Origin: Deltaproteobacteria bacterium HGW-Deltaproteobacteria-18
GTDB taxonomy: Bacteria; Desulfobacterota; Desulfovibrionia; Desulfovibrionales; Desulfomicrobiaceae
Assembly: GCA_002841885.1 (NCBI GenBank)
Contig: PHBE01000003.1
Coordinates: 124,001-188,000 of the forward strand
Length of the DNA: 64,000 nucleotides
Reading direction: 5' to 3'
Of this stretch, positions 53,551-61,923 are shown in pieces (position 1 is the stretch's first letter; each line of letters begins with the position of its first letter). Made by a program: the position numbers and the translations under genes. The notes beneath the pieces were generated by a model that saw only the letters and a list, made by a program, of their open reading frames with translations, ran no database searches and was not told where the DNA came from.

Positions 53551-55026
53551 CTACACGCCGAACCAGCGGATCGGCCGTGCATTGTGGTTCTGGAAAATGT
53601 GCTTGACCTCGGTGTATTCCTCCAGGCCCATGCGGCCGAGCTCGCGTCCGAGTCCGGACTGCTTGTAGCCGCCCCAGGGAGCCTGGGTGAAATAGACGTT
53701 GAAGTCGTTGACCCAGACCGTGCCGAAACGCAGGCCCGCCGACATGCGGCGGATGCGGTCCGGGTCGCGGGTCCAGAAACCGGCGGACAGGCCGTAGATC
53801 GTGCTGTTGGCTCGGGTGAGGGCTTCGTCTTCGGTAGAGAAACGCTCGATGGTGATGACCGGCCCGAAGACCTCCTCCTGCACGATGCGCATGTCGTTGG
53901 TGCATTCCGTGAACAGGGTCGGCTCCACGAAAAAACCGTCCGCCAGGTCCGGATCCGCCGGGCGTTTTCCTCCCAGCAGCAGCTTCGCCCCTTCTTCATC
54001 GGCAATACGGATGTAGCTTTCCACCTTCTCGCGGTGCGCGGCGGAGATGAGGGGGCCCATCTGGGTGCCGTCCGTCATCCCGTCGCCGAGGCGGATTTTT
54101 GCCATGCGATCCTTGAGCGCATCGACCATGCGGTCGTGGATGCCGTCTTGCAGCAGGACGCGGGCTCCGGCGGAGCAGATCTGTCCGGCGTGAAAGAACA
54201 CACCGTTCAGGATGTAGTCCAGGGCCGTGTCGAAGTCCGCGTCGTCGAAGATGATGTTCGGGTTCTTGCCGCCAAGTTCCAGGGCGACCTTCTTCACGTT
54301 TGCGGCCGCCGCACGCATGATGGTCTTGCCGGTCTCGATGCCGCCGGTGAAGGAGATGAGGTCGACGTCCGGGTTTTCGGCCAATTCCGCGCCCACCGTG
54401 GCGCCGGGGCCAAGCACCAGATTGACCACGCCTTCGGGGAATCCGGCCTCGGCGCAAAGTTCGGTGACCTTGATGGTGGTCAGGGGCGTGATCTCGCTCG
54501 GCTTCATGACCACCGTGCACCCGGCGGCCAGGGCCGGAGCCAGTTTCCAGGCGGCCTGCAGCAGCGGGTAGTTCCAGGGCGAGATCTGGCCGCAGACACC
54601 CACGGGTTCCCGCACCACCATGCTCGTGGAATCCGGGACCGGGGAGGCGATGACCTCGCCCGCGTCCTTGTCCGCAAGCCCCGCATAGTAGCGGAAGATG
54701 CCCGCGATGTCGGCCATGTCCCAGCGGCTCTCTTCCAGGGTCTTGCCGGTATTCAATGTCTCGAGCCGGGCCAGTTCCTCGGCGTCGCGCTCGATCAGGT
54801 CCGAAAGGAGCAGCAGCTTGCGTCCGCGCTCAGGGCCAGAAGTCTTTGGCCACGGTCCCTTGTCGAAGGCACGCCGCGCCGCGTTAATGGCGTCACGGGC
54901 GTCCTCGCGGCCGCCTTCCGAAACCGTCGCGATGACGCCCTGGTCGAAGGGGTTGATGATGTCCCGCATGGCCGATGATTGGGCGCGGGTCCAGATGCCA
55001 GCGATGTGCATCATTTTCTCAGTCAT
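53551..55026 (-). CDS. betB: Betaine aldehyde dehydrogenase
   Basis: NAD(P)-dependent dehydrogenase of 491 aa oxidising betaine aldehyde to glycine betaine. Key segments are the NAD-binding SPWNYPLLQAAWKLAPALAAGC, VALELGGKNPNIIFDDAD (general-base Glu), and FHAGQICSAGARV (nucleophile Cys). Its start overlaps the betA stop (ATGA), so the two steps of choline oxidation are coupled. Other aldehyde dehydrogenases are possible from sequence alone, but the neighbourhood makes BetB clear. Confidence 0.92.
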   Translation of the reverse strand: MTEKMMHIAGIWTRAQSSAMRDIINPFDQGVIATVSEGGREDARDAINAARRAFDKGPWPKTSGPERGRKLLLLSDLIERDAEELARLETLNTGKTLEESRWDMADIAGIFRYYAGLADKDAGEVIASPVPDSTSMVVREPVGVCGQISPWNYPLLQAAWKLAPALAAGCTVVMKPSEITPLTTIKVTELCAEAGFPEGVVNLVLGPGATVGAELAENPDVDLISFTGGIETGKTIMRAAAANVKKVALELGGKNPNIIFDDADFDTALDYILNGVFFHAGQICSAGARVLLQDGIHDRMVDALKDRMAKIRLGDGMTDGTQMGPLISAAHREKVESYIRIADEEGAKLLLGGKRPADPDLADGFFVEPTLFTECTNDMRIVQEEVFGPVITIERFSTEDEALTRANSTIYGLSAGFWTRDPDRIRRMSAGLRFGTVWVNDFNVYFTQAPWGGYKQSGLGRELGRMGLEEYTEVKHIFQNHNARPIRWFGV

Positions 55027-56681
55027 TTCTTCTCCTTGGCCGCGGACTTTTCTCCGTGGCGGTAGAAGGGGGCGGTGTCGGGCGCCAGCGGCGTGTTGCC
55101 GAGGATCATGTCCGCCGCTTTCTCGGCGATCATCATCACCGGGGCGTAGATGTTGCCGTTGGTCACATAGGGCATGATCGAGGCGTCGACCACGTGCAGC
55201 CCCTGCACTCCATGGACGCGCAGCTCGCTGTCGACCACGGCCATGTCATCGTATCCCATCTTGCAGGTGCAGCTCGGGTGGTAGGCGCTCTCGCCTTCGC
55301 GGGCCACGAAATCGAGGATCTCCTCGTCGGTCTGCACGTCCTCGCCCGGAGCCAGTTCCCGGCCGCGCAGGCTGTCGAAGGCGGGCTGGGTCATGATTTT
55401 GCGGGTCAGGCGGATGGCATCGACCCAGTCCTTGCGCTCCTGTTCCGTGGACAGATAGTTGAACAGGATGGACGGATATTCCTTGGGATCGGCGCTCTTG
55501 ATCTTCACGTGACCGCGCACGTCGGTGTTCATGGGGCCGACGTGGACCTGGTAGCCATGGCCCTCGTTGGGGGAGGAGCCGTCGTAGCGAATGGCGATGG
55601 GCAGGAAATGATACTGGATGTTCGGGTATTCGACCTGATCATTGCCGCGAATAAATCCGCCGGCTTCGAAATGGTTGGTGGCTGCCTCGCCGGTCTGACC
55701 GAAGAGCCATTTGAGGCCGATCCAGGGCTGATTCCACCACTGAAGTGCCGGGAACATGCTGACGGGCTTGGTGCAGGCGTACTGCACGTAGAGCTCCAGA
55801 TGGTCCTGCAGGTTCTCGCCCACACCCGGCAGGTCGTGAACCACGGGGATGCCGAGTTCGCGCAGTTCCGCCCCGTTGCCGATACCGGAGAGCTGCAGCA
55901 ATTGCGGGGAATTGATGGCCCCGCCGCAGCTGATTATCTCGCCGCCGTTGACGCGGTGCATGCGGCCGAGGCGTTCGTATTCGACGCCCACGGCGCGGGT
56001 ACCTTCAAAAAGAATGCGATGAGCCGTGGCCTTGCACTTGACGGTCAGGTTGCGCCTGTTCTTGACGGGATGGACGTAGGCCCGGGCCGCGTTCCAGCGC
56101 CGGCCGCGATAGGTGGTGCGGTCGAATTTGCCGAATCCTTCCTGCTGGTAGCCGTTGACGTCGGTCAGGGGATATCCGGCCTCCTGTACGGCCTGGAAAA
56201 AGGCGTCGAAGAGCGGATTGTCGCAATCCGGGCTGGTCAGATACAGGGGGCCTGAGCCGCCCTGGTACTCGTCCGCGCCCTTTAGCCGGTATTCGAAGCG
56301 CTTGAAGTAGGGCAGGCAGCGTGCATAATCCCAGTTTTCAAGACCTTCTTCGCGGGCCCATTTTTCATAGTCCATGGCGTTGCCGCGGATGTGGATCATG
56401 CCGTTGATGCAGCTCGATCCGCCGAGCACCTTGCCGCGCGGCTGGTAGATGCGCCGGTTGTGCATGTGCGGTTCCGGCTCGGATTCGTACCACCAGTTGT
56501 AGGTCTTTCCGGCCAGGGGGTAGGTCAGGGCAGCGGGCATGTGGATGCGGAAATCAAGGCGGAAGTCGGGCAGCCCCGCTTCGAGGACTAGGACGCTGGT
56601 TTTGGGATTGGCACTCAGGCGGTTGGCCAGGACGCTGCCGGCGGAGCCGCCGCCGACAATGATGTAATCATAAAATTTCAT
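55023..56681 (-). CDS. betA: Choline dehydrogenase
   Basis: FAD-dependent GMC oxidoreductase of 552 aa converting choline to betaine aldehyde. The dinucleotide-binding GGGSAGSVLANRLS is near 10-22, GMC signatures are PRGKVLGGSSCINGMIHIRG and ISCGGAINSPQLLQLSGIG, and the catalytic pair region is SAYHPSCTCKMG and PYVTNGNIYAP. AAAGGA precedes the start. It is downstream of its putative regulator by 32 bases. Confidence 0.93.
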   Translation of the reverse strand: MKFYDYIIVGGGSAGSVLANRLSANPKTSVLVLEAGLPDFRLDFRIHMPAALTYPLAGKTYNWWYESEPEPHMHNRRIYQPRGKVLGGSSCINGMIHIRGNAMDYEKWAREEGLENWDYARCLPYFKRFEYRLKGADEYQGGSGPLYLTSPDCDNPLFDAFFQAVQEAGYPLTDVNGYQQEGFGKFDRTTYRGRRWNAARAYVHPVKNRRNLTVKCKATAHRILFEGTRAVGVEYERLGRMHRVNGGEIISCGGAINSPQLLQLSGIGNGAELRELGIPVVHDLPGVGENLQDHLELYVQYACTKPVSMFPALQWWNQPWIGLKWLFGQTGEAATNHFEAGGFIRGNDQVEYPNIQYHFLPIAIRYDGSSPNEGHGYQVHVGPMNTDVRGHVKIKSADPKEYPSILFNYLSTEQERKDWVDAIRLTRKIMTQPAFDSLRGRELAPGEDVQTDEEILDFVAREGESAYHPSCTCKMGYDDMAVVDSELRVHGVQGLHVVDASIMPYVTNGNIYAPVMMIAEKAADMILGNTPLAPDTAPFYRHGEKSAAKEKK

Positions 56682-56713
56682 GTTGTATCCTTTGAGATTA
56701 GGGTTGCCCCGCT

Positions 56714-57478
56714 TTAGGAATCGTCGGGCGAAACACGGGGGGATGAGGACGCCGCTGCACGCTCATTCAGGCAGGATCTGAGCATGGCGTAATGGTAGCC
56801 GATGAGGCTCCGGGCACGCAGGGGGTCGTTTTCGGCAATGGCGCGGGCGGTTTCGGCCCAGTTGGCTGCAGTGCGCTCGCGGTACACCGGGGTATCGTAC
56901 AGGGTGTAGTCATGGGAGCTGAACCCTCGTTGCAGCGCCTGCATGATCCACTCGAAAATAGGGTTGCCGGCCATGCCGGCCAGGGCCAGATTGAGGCCTC
57001 GGTCCAGATGACCGATCCTGTCTGCGTCGTGGTTTTTCTGCCTGAGGCAGGCCTCGAACTCTTCGGCCATGGACACCATGGCCTGTTTGGCTTCGGCCGA
57101 GCCTCGGGCAATGGCCAGGAGGGCCAGGGTCTGGTCCACGCTTTCGCGGAATTCGATGAGGGCCGAAGGCGCGACATCGTGCTGCTTGAGAAAGAGGGCC
57201 AGGGATTCCCCGATGCTGACCATGCCGACCTTGCACACGTACGCTCCGCCCTTGACGCCCTTGCGGATGTCCAGGAGCCCTTTTTGTTTGAGCGCCCGTA
57301 GAGCCTCGCGGATTGCGCCGCGTCCGGTGCCGAACTGCTGCTGCATCTCGCGTTCGCTGGGTAGACGCTCTTCGGGTGCCAGGCGCCCGGCCAGGATGGC
57401 AGCCTCGATCTGCAAGGCGACATCTTCACTGGCCCGTCCGGCTTTGGCCGGAAAGAAGAGGGGTTCGGAGGCTGTCAT
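56714..57478 (-). CDS. GntR/FadR-type regulator of the bet operon
   Basis: Transcription regulator of 254 aa. The N-terminal winged helix is LPSEREMQQQFGTGRGAIREALRALKQKGLLDIRKG (about 40-75). The C-terminal all-helical FCD domain spans about 85-235 (EFRESVDQTLALLAIARG; HLDRGLNLALAGMAGNPIFEWIM). The usual choline regulator BetI is a TetR protein, so this is a non-orthologous replacement. Gene order regulator-betA-betB-binding protein suggests autoregulation. The effector is presumably choline or a choline product. A palindromic site lies directly at its start codon. Confidence 0.87.
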   Translation of the reverse strand: MTASEPLFFPAKAGRASEDVALQIEAAILAGRLAPEERLPSEREMQQQFGTGRGAIREALRALKQKGLLDIRKGVKGGAYVCKVGMVSIGESLALFLKQHDVAPSALIEFRESVDQTLALLAIARGSAEAKQAMVSMAEEFEACLRQKNHDADRIGHLDRGLNLALAGMAGNPIFEWIMQALQRGFSSHDYTLYDTPVYRERTAANWAETARAIAENDPLRARSLIGYHYAMLRSCLNERAAASSSPRVSPDDS

Positions 57479-57488
57479 TGGTAGTACC
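57479..57488. promoter_or_regulatory. FadR-type operator-like site 1 at the regulator start codon
   Basis: TGGTAGTACC fits the TGGTNNNACC palindromic form of FadR-family operators. It touches the start codon and would cover the Shine-Dalgarno region of the regulator. Confidence 0.45.
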
Positions 57489-57551
57489 TTTTGGTGTTTT
57501 TTTGCGCAAAATAAGGGAAAAAAGAGCTGTAAAGTTCTTTTTTGCCGTGAA

Positions 57552-57561
57552 TGGTAGGACC
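57552..57561. promoter_or_regulatory. FadR-type operator-like site 2
   Basis: TGGTAGGACC matches TGGTNNGACC, the core of FadR-like sites. It lies about 75 bases upstream of the regulator start. Confidence 0.45.
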
Positions 57562-57616
57562 TTTTTGCCTAAATAGGACTGGGGTGTCAACCCGGTTGGC
57601 GGAAAAAGTGGGAAAA

Positions 57617-57636
57617 GGTCGGACCATTTGGTCCGC
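57617..57636. promoter_or_regulatory. FadR-type operator-like site 3 with palindrome
   Basis: GGTCGGACCA (57617-57626) is followed by the overlapping inverted repeat CGGACCA-TT-TGGTCCG (57620-57635, seven-base arms). The two overlap, giving a compound site about 140 bases upstream of the regulator start and just after the end of the four-helix-bundle pseudogene. Confidence 0.5.
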
Positions 57637-57644
57637 AGGAAGGC

Positions 57645-58212
57645 TCAGGAATTGTCTGCGGCGCGGCCCATGCGCCTGTCCAGGCGGGCGCGGGTCATGC
57701 GTTCGGAGAGGCCGCCTTCTTCGATGAGGGCTTTCTCAAGCTGCCTGATTTGCTGGTCAAGCAGGTAGTTGGTCTGGTGAATGAGGCAGATGAGGATGTT
57801 GGCTACGGTTTCGGGTGGGCGGGATTGAATATAGGTCCTATAGGTCTCATAGGACGTATTTTTTTGGCTGCCCAGTTTGCGGACGAACATGGCCTCTTTG
57901 CTGGACTTGTGCCAGAGCGTGTGTCCGCGCACTCTGAGGTAGTCGCGGTAATCTTCAAGCAGCTCTTCCATGCTGGCGCGGGCAACGATGATCAGCTTGA
58001 TTTCGCTTTTCCTGGATGTCGCCGAGGCCATGCAACCCTTGATGATGTTCTGCTTGCCAGACCGCACCGTGGACCATCTGGTCCACGGTGCGGTCGCGTC
58101 TGTGCATGAAGCGGTCGCATAAACACACCGTGCCGTCATAGACTATGACGGCCTTGCGGTAGGAAAGGAGTTCTTCGTAGGCGCCGTGTTTGGGGATGAA
58201 GTGCTGCGTCAT
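57645..58212 (-). pseudogene. Frameshifted four-helix-bundle protein with suffix domain
   Basis: Two minus-strand frames together make one protein. The first (from ATG 58212) reads MTQHFIPKHGAYEELLSYRK... to DRTVDQMVH; the second continues RSGKQNIIKG, EIKLIIVARASMEELLEDYRDYLR, and the C-terminal suffix YETYRTYIQSRPPETVANILICLIHQTNYLLDQQIRQLE. This matches the 23S-IVS-like four-helix bundle (TIGR02436) with the suffix domain (TIGR04258). The frames join near 58068, so a one-base insertion or two-base deletion is implied. The join lies in a perfect 36-bp palindrome (58060-58095). The start codon sits in the loop of a GCTGCG/CGCAGC hairpin. It could be a sequencing error or genuine decay. Confidence 0.75.
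58060..58095. repeat. Perfect 36-bp palindrome in the four-helix-bundle gene
   Basis: GACCGCACCGTGGACCA (58060-58076) is the exact reverse complement of 58079-58095, with the two-base centre TC. In the minus-strand frame it encodes DRTVDQMVH and contains the frameshift point. Confidence 0.9.
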
Positions 58213-58220
58213 TGCGCAGC
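58203..58220 (-). promoter_or_regulatory. Hairpin around the pseudogene start codon
   Basis: GCTGCG (58203-58208) pairs with CGCAGC (58215-58220), leaving the ATG (58212-58210) in the six-base loop. It would sequester the start and lacks a Shine-Dalgarno. Confidence 0.5.
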
Positions 58221-58231
58221 GTTTTTACTAT

Positions 58232-58263
58232 AGGTCCTATAGGTCGTCGGACCTATAGGACCT
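58232..58263. repeat. 14-bp-arm inverted repeat between glnA and the pseudogene
   Basis: AGGTCCTATAGGTC (58232-58245) and GACCTATAGGACCT (58250-58263) form a perfect stem with a GTCG loop. On the plus strand seven T follow after one G, so it resembles a terminator in that direction, opposite to both flanking genes. The same 14-mer recurs at 57833-57846 inside the pseudogene. Confidence 0.75.
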
Positions 58264-58270
58264 GTTTTTT

Positions 58271-59617
58271 TCACAGTCTGGGTAGGTACTTTTCCAGCTC
58301 GTAATTCGTCACTTGCGAGCGATACTGGTCCCATTCCACACGTTTGTTGGCCAGGAATTTGGTGAAGATGTGGTCGCCCAGGGCCTCGCGGATCAAGGCG
58401 CTGTTTTCCATGGCTTCGAGGGCTGTCTCCAGGCTGCCCGGGAGGCTTTCGATCCCGCGATCCCGGCGTTGCCCGGTGGTCATGATGTAGATGTCCTCTT
58501 CAACGGGTTCGGGCAGGGTGTAATTTTCCTCGATGCCCTTGAGGCCGGCGGCGAGCATGCAGGCAAAGGTCAGGTAGGGGTTGCAGGCCGGGTCCGGTGA
58601 ACGCAGCTCCACGCGGGTGGCGGCCTCCTTGCCGGGCTTGTACATGGGCACGCGGACCAGGGTGGAGCGGTTGCGTCGCGCCCAGGCGATATTGGTCGGG
58701 GCTTCGAAGCCGGGCACCAGGCGCTTGTAGGAGTTGACCCACTGGTTGGTGATGGCCGTGAATTCCCTGCAGTGCTTGAGCAGCCCCGCAATGTAGGCCT
58801 TGGCCTCGCGGCTCAGGTGATGGTCGCCGTCGGCGTCGTAGAAGAGATTGCGGCCGTTCTTGAACAGGGACTGATGCACATGCATGCCGCTGCCGTTTTC
58901 ACCGTACAGGGGCTTGGGCATGAACGTCGCGTAGCAGCCGTTCTGGCGTGCGATCTCCTTGACCACCACGCGGTAGGTGATGGCCGTGTCCGCCATCTTC
59001 AGGGCATCGGCGTAACGCAGGGCCAGTTCATGCTGGCTGGGCGCAACTTCGTGATGTCCGTATTCCACGGGAATACCCATGGAGCGCAGGCACGAGATGA
59101 TCTCGCGGCGGATGTCCCCGGCCAGGTCCAGGGGCGGGGCGTCGAAATAGCCGCCCGCGTCAAGGGGCTTTGGAGACGACGAGCTCTCGAACAGAAAAAA
59201 TTCCAGTTCAGGGCCGACATAAAAGGAATAGCCCTTGCTCGCTGCGGCCTGCAGGTTCCGTTTGAGGCAATGGCGGCTGTCCCCGGCAAAGGGGGTGCCG
59301 TTTGGCTCCAGGATGTCGCAGAACATGCGCGCGATGGGAGCTGCGGTCTGCCGCCAGGTGACCAGCTGGAAGGTGGCCGGGTCCGGGATGGCGATCATGT
59401 CGCTTTCTTCAATTCTGCAAAATCCTTCCAGAGACGATCCGTCGAACCCCATACCCTCCTCGAAGGCCGCCTCAAGTTCGCCGGGCAGGACCTGAAAGCT
59501 TTTCAGGGTTCCAAGCACATCCACGAACCAGAACTGGACCAGCTCGATCTTGTGTTCGCGCACGGCTTTGACGACATCGTCGGAATTCTTGCAGTTGAAG
59601 ATGGGAAATTCGGGCAT
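58271..59617 (-). CDS. glnA: Glutamine synthetase type I
   Basis: Enzyme of 448 aa making glutamine from glutamate, ammonia and ATP. Segments include VQFWFVDVLGTLKSF, EEGMGFDGSSLEGF, YVGPELEFFLFE (metal Glu), HHEVAPSQHE, NGSGMHVHQSL, and RNRSTLVRVP. At about 450 residues it is of the shorter GSI-alpha size. The adenylylation-type Tyr region of GSI-beta is not obvious. GGAGGAACACCC precedes the ATG. No sigma54 promoter could be found in the upstream 300 bases. Confidence 0.94.
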   Translation of the reverse strand: MPEFPIFNCKNSDDVVKAVREHKIELVQFWFVDVLGTLKSFQVLPGELEAAFEEGMGFDGSSLEGFCRIEESDMIAIPDPATFQLVTWRQTAAPIARMFCDILEPNGTPFAGDSRHCLKRNLQAAASKGYSFYVGPELEFFLFESSSSPKPLDAGGYFDAPPLDLAGDIRREIISCLRSMGIPVEYGHHEVAPSQHELALRYADALKMADTAITYRVVVKEIARQNGCYATFMPKPLYGENGSGMHVHQSLFKNGRNLFYDADGDHHLSREAKAYIAGLLKHCREFTAITNQWVNSYKRLVPGFEAPTNIAWARRNRSTLVRVPMYKPGKEAATRVELRSPDPACNPYLTFACMLAAGLKGIEENYTLPEPVEEDIYIMTTGQRRDRGIESLPGSLETALEAMENSALIREALGDHIFTKFLANKRVEWDQYRSQVTNYELEKYLPRL

Positions 59618-59924
59618 GGGTGTTCCTCCGCAGCATGATGTTTGGCTGCGCGGAACCTAGCAAAGAGAGGGGCGGTTGTCTTGTTTTTGAGGACCGATTT
59701 GCAAAATTGGAAAATCATCGCCCGATGAGAATGATTTGTCCCACACAAATGCGGATTGGATGACAGGGCAATACCCGTAGGGGCAGACCTACGTGTCTGC
59801 CCTCCCCGGTCCGCCCTGCCCGGTTTCGCGAATGCGGAATACATGGCGGCCACGCAGGGGCGAAGAAGGGCAGACGCGCAGGTCTGCCCCTACGGCCGTG
59901 TGGATCGTCGGTAATGGGCGGTGT
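59618..59924. other. Gap between glnA and trpA
   Basis: 307 bases. The part next to glnA is moderately AT-rich and should hold the glnA promoter, but none matches a consensus well. The part next to trpA is the 121-bp inverted repeat. Confidence 0.6.
59775..59895. repeat. 121-bp MITE-like inverted-repeat element
   Basis: The terminal 15 bp CCGTAGGGGCAGACC (59775-59789) is the exact reverse complement of 59881-59895. The match extends inward to about 29 bases per arm with two mismatches. Each arm also contains its own GGGCAGAC/GTCTGCCC stem. There is no coding sequence inside. It resembles the dispersed GTAGGGGCAGACC elements seen between genes in several bacterial genomes. Confidence 0.7.
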
Positions 59925-60695
59925 TCATTCCTGGCATGCCGCCAAAAATTCATCCACGGCTGCCAGGCCTTTCGAATCCATCAGATTGATGATGTGGCTG
60001 CCGATCACGGCCACGTCGGCAAGACCGTCCAGCATTCTTACATGCTCGGGGCTCGATATGCCGAAACCGGCGGCAATGGGCAGGCCGGCCTTCTTCTTCA
60101 GGTTTCGGACATAATCAACGCCGGCCTGATCAAGGCTGGCTCCGGCTCCGGTGATGCCGACCTTGAGGGTCGTGTACAACAGGCCCGAGGCGCGACTCAG
60201 GATGGCGTCCAGACGTGGGCCTTTCGTGTCCGGCGAAATGACCATGACCGGGTGCAGCCCCTGCTCGCGTGCGGCTCCGGCGTAGTCGCCATCTGCCTCG
60301 TCCCAGGACAGGTCGGGCAGGATCAGGCCGCTGGCCCCGCTCTGGCTGGCTTTTGCCATGAACGCTTCTTGCCCCATGGCGAAGGGGATGTTGGCGTAGG
60401 TCATGAACATGAACGCAACTTCCGGCAGCTCCTTTGAAAGGGCCGCGCAAAGTTCGAAACAGTGCGCGGGCGTGATCCCGGCGTCCAGAGCGGCCTGATT
60501 GGCGCGCATGATGGTCGGCCCGTCGGCCAGGGGGTCGGTGAAGGGGATCTGAATTTCGACAAGTTTCACTCCGCGGCGGGCCATGAGCCGGATCAGGTCG
60601 GCATTCGCGTCCAGATTCGGGTATCCGCCCACCACGTGGGTCATGAGCTGGATGCCGGTGGCATCACGCAGGACCCGGTCGATATTATTTTCCAT
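59925..60695 (-). CDS. trpA: Tryptophan synthase alpha chain
   Basis: TIM-barrel enzyme of 256 aa splitting indole-3-glycerol phosphate. Landmarks: [32 protein letters not shown] (catalytic Glu in VEIQ and Asp in FTDP), [15 protein letters not shown], and [10 protein letters not shown]. The catalytic segment reads VEIQIPF rather than the common VELGVPF. Last gene of the operon; its start lies 11 bases inside trpB. Confidence 0.94.
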   Translation of the reverse strand: MENNIDRVLRDATGIQLMTHVVGGYPNLDANADLIRLMARRGVKLVEIQIPFTDPLADGPTIMRANQAALDAGITPAHCFELCAALSKELPEVAFMFMTYANIPFAMGQEAFMAKASQSGASGLILPDLSWDEADGDYAGAAREQGLHPVMVISPDTKGPRLDAILSRASGLLYTTLKVGITGAGASLDQAGVDYVRNLKKKAGLPIAAGFGISSPEHVRMLDGLADVAVIGSHIINLMDSKGLAAVDEFLAACQE

Positions 60696-61923
60696 GACGT
60701 ACCTCGTTTTCCAGAAAAGCGATCCAGTTTTCGCGGTCCAGTTCCATGGCCGTGATGAAGATGTCCTTGTCGCCGCGCCCGGAGATGTTGACGATCATGA
60801 TCTCGTCCCTGGGCAGGGTCGGCGCCAGTTCGATGGCCCGGGCCACGGCGTGGGAGGATTCAAGGGCCGGGATGATCCCTTCCAGCCTCGTCAGGCGCTT
60901 GAAGGCGTCCAGGGCTTTTACGTCCGTGATGGGCGAAAATTCCACGACGTTCTGGTCATAAAGCCAAGCCAGTTCAGGCCCGACTCCGGCGTAATCGAGG
61001 CCCGCCGAGACCGAGTGGGTGTCTTGCAGCTGTCCGCTCTCATCCTGCAGGAAATAGCTCTTGTAGCCCTGCACGATGCCGACCTTGGGACTGCCGCCAA
61101 AGCGGGCCGCGTTGTCGCCGATCTTGGGCCCGCGGCCGCCTGCCTCGGCGCCGTGAAAGCGGATGCCGTTCTCCCCGAGGAAGGGGTGGAAGAGTCCGAT
61201 GGAATTGGAGCCGCCGCCCACGCAGGCCACGAGATGATCCGGCAGGCGCCCTTCGCGTTCCATGATCTGGGCCCGCGCTTCGCGGCCGATGACGGACTGG
61301 AAGTCGCGCACCATGACCGGGTAGGGAAATGGTCCCAGAGCCGAACCAAGAATGTAGTGCGTGTCTTTCAAATTCTGAATCCAGTATTTGAGGGTGGCGT
61401 TGACCGCGTCCTTGAGGGTCCTGGTGCCGTCGGTGACCGGGACGACCTCGGCTCCAAGGAGCTTCATGGCGTAGACATTGGGATACTGGCGGCGCACGTC
61501 CACCTCGCCCATGAAGACCTTGCACTCAAGGCCGAAGCGCGCGGCCACCGTGGCCGAAGCCAGGCCGTGCTGCCCTGCGCCCGTCTCGGCGATGACCTTG
61601 GTCTTGCCCAGACGCTTGGCCAGCAGCGCCTGACCCAGGGCGTTGTTGATCTTGTGCGCGCCGGTGTGCGCCAGCCCTTCGAGTTTCAGGTAGATCTTGC
61701 AGCCGCCCAGCTCCCGGGTCAGATTCTCGGCGAAGTAGAGCGGCGTGGGACGGCCGCAGTAGTTTTGATACAGATCCGTCAGTTCGGCCGTGAACTCGGG
61801 GTCGTCCTTGTATTTCAGGTAGCCCTGCTCCAGTTCCTCAAGGGCCGGAACAAGCATCTCCGGGACGTAGCGCCCTCCGTAAGGACCGAAATGGCGCGGG
61901 AGCATGTCCGATATTCTGCTCAT
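60685..61923 (-). CDS. trpB: Tryptophan synthase beta chain
   Basis: PLP enzyme of 412 aa joining indole and serine. [22 protein letters not shown] holds the PLP lysine; [11 protein letters not shown] carries the catalytic Glu, [17 protein letters not shown] binds the PLP phosphate, and the monovalent-cation region follows. This is the common TrpB1 length. GAGGAAAACC precedes the ATG at 61923; upstream in-frame sequence overlaps trpF. The ATG overlaps the trpF stop by four bases. Confidence 0.96.
   Translation of the reverse strand: MSRISDMLPRHFGPYGGRYVPEMLVPALEELEQGYLKYKDDPEFTAELTDLYQNYCGRPTPLYFAENLTRELGGCKIYLKLEGLAHTGAHKINNALGQALLAKRLGKTKVIAETGAGQHGLASATVAARFGLECKVFMGEVDVRRQYPNVYAMKLLGAEVVPVTDGTRTLKDAVNATLKYWIQNLKDTHYILGSALGPFPYPVMVRDFQSVIGREARAQIMEREGRLPDHLVACVGGGSNSIGLFHPFLGENGIRFHGAEAGGRGPKIGDNAARFGGSPKVGIVQGYKSYFLQDESGQLQDTHSVSAGLDYAGVGPELAWLYDQNVVEFSPITDVKALDAFKRLTRLEGIIPALESSHAVARAIELAPTLPRDEIMIVNISGRGDKDIFITAMELDRENWIAFLENEVRHGK

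Noticed and set aside
57645-58212. Accessory (Avd-like) gene of a diversity-generating retroelement
   Set aside because: The protein is in the broad four-helix-bundle group that includes Avd, but no reverse transcriptase or template/variable repeat lies in the window.
59618-59774. Sigma54 promoter for glnA
   Set aside because: GC pairs that could be a -12 element occur on the minus strand, but none has GG ten bases upstream as the -24 element requires.
59775-59895. CRISPR-like repeat near trpA
   Set aside because: Only two inverted arms exist, with no direct repeats or spacers and no cas gene.
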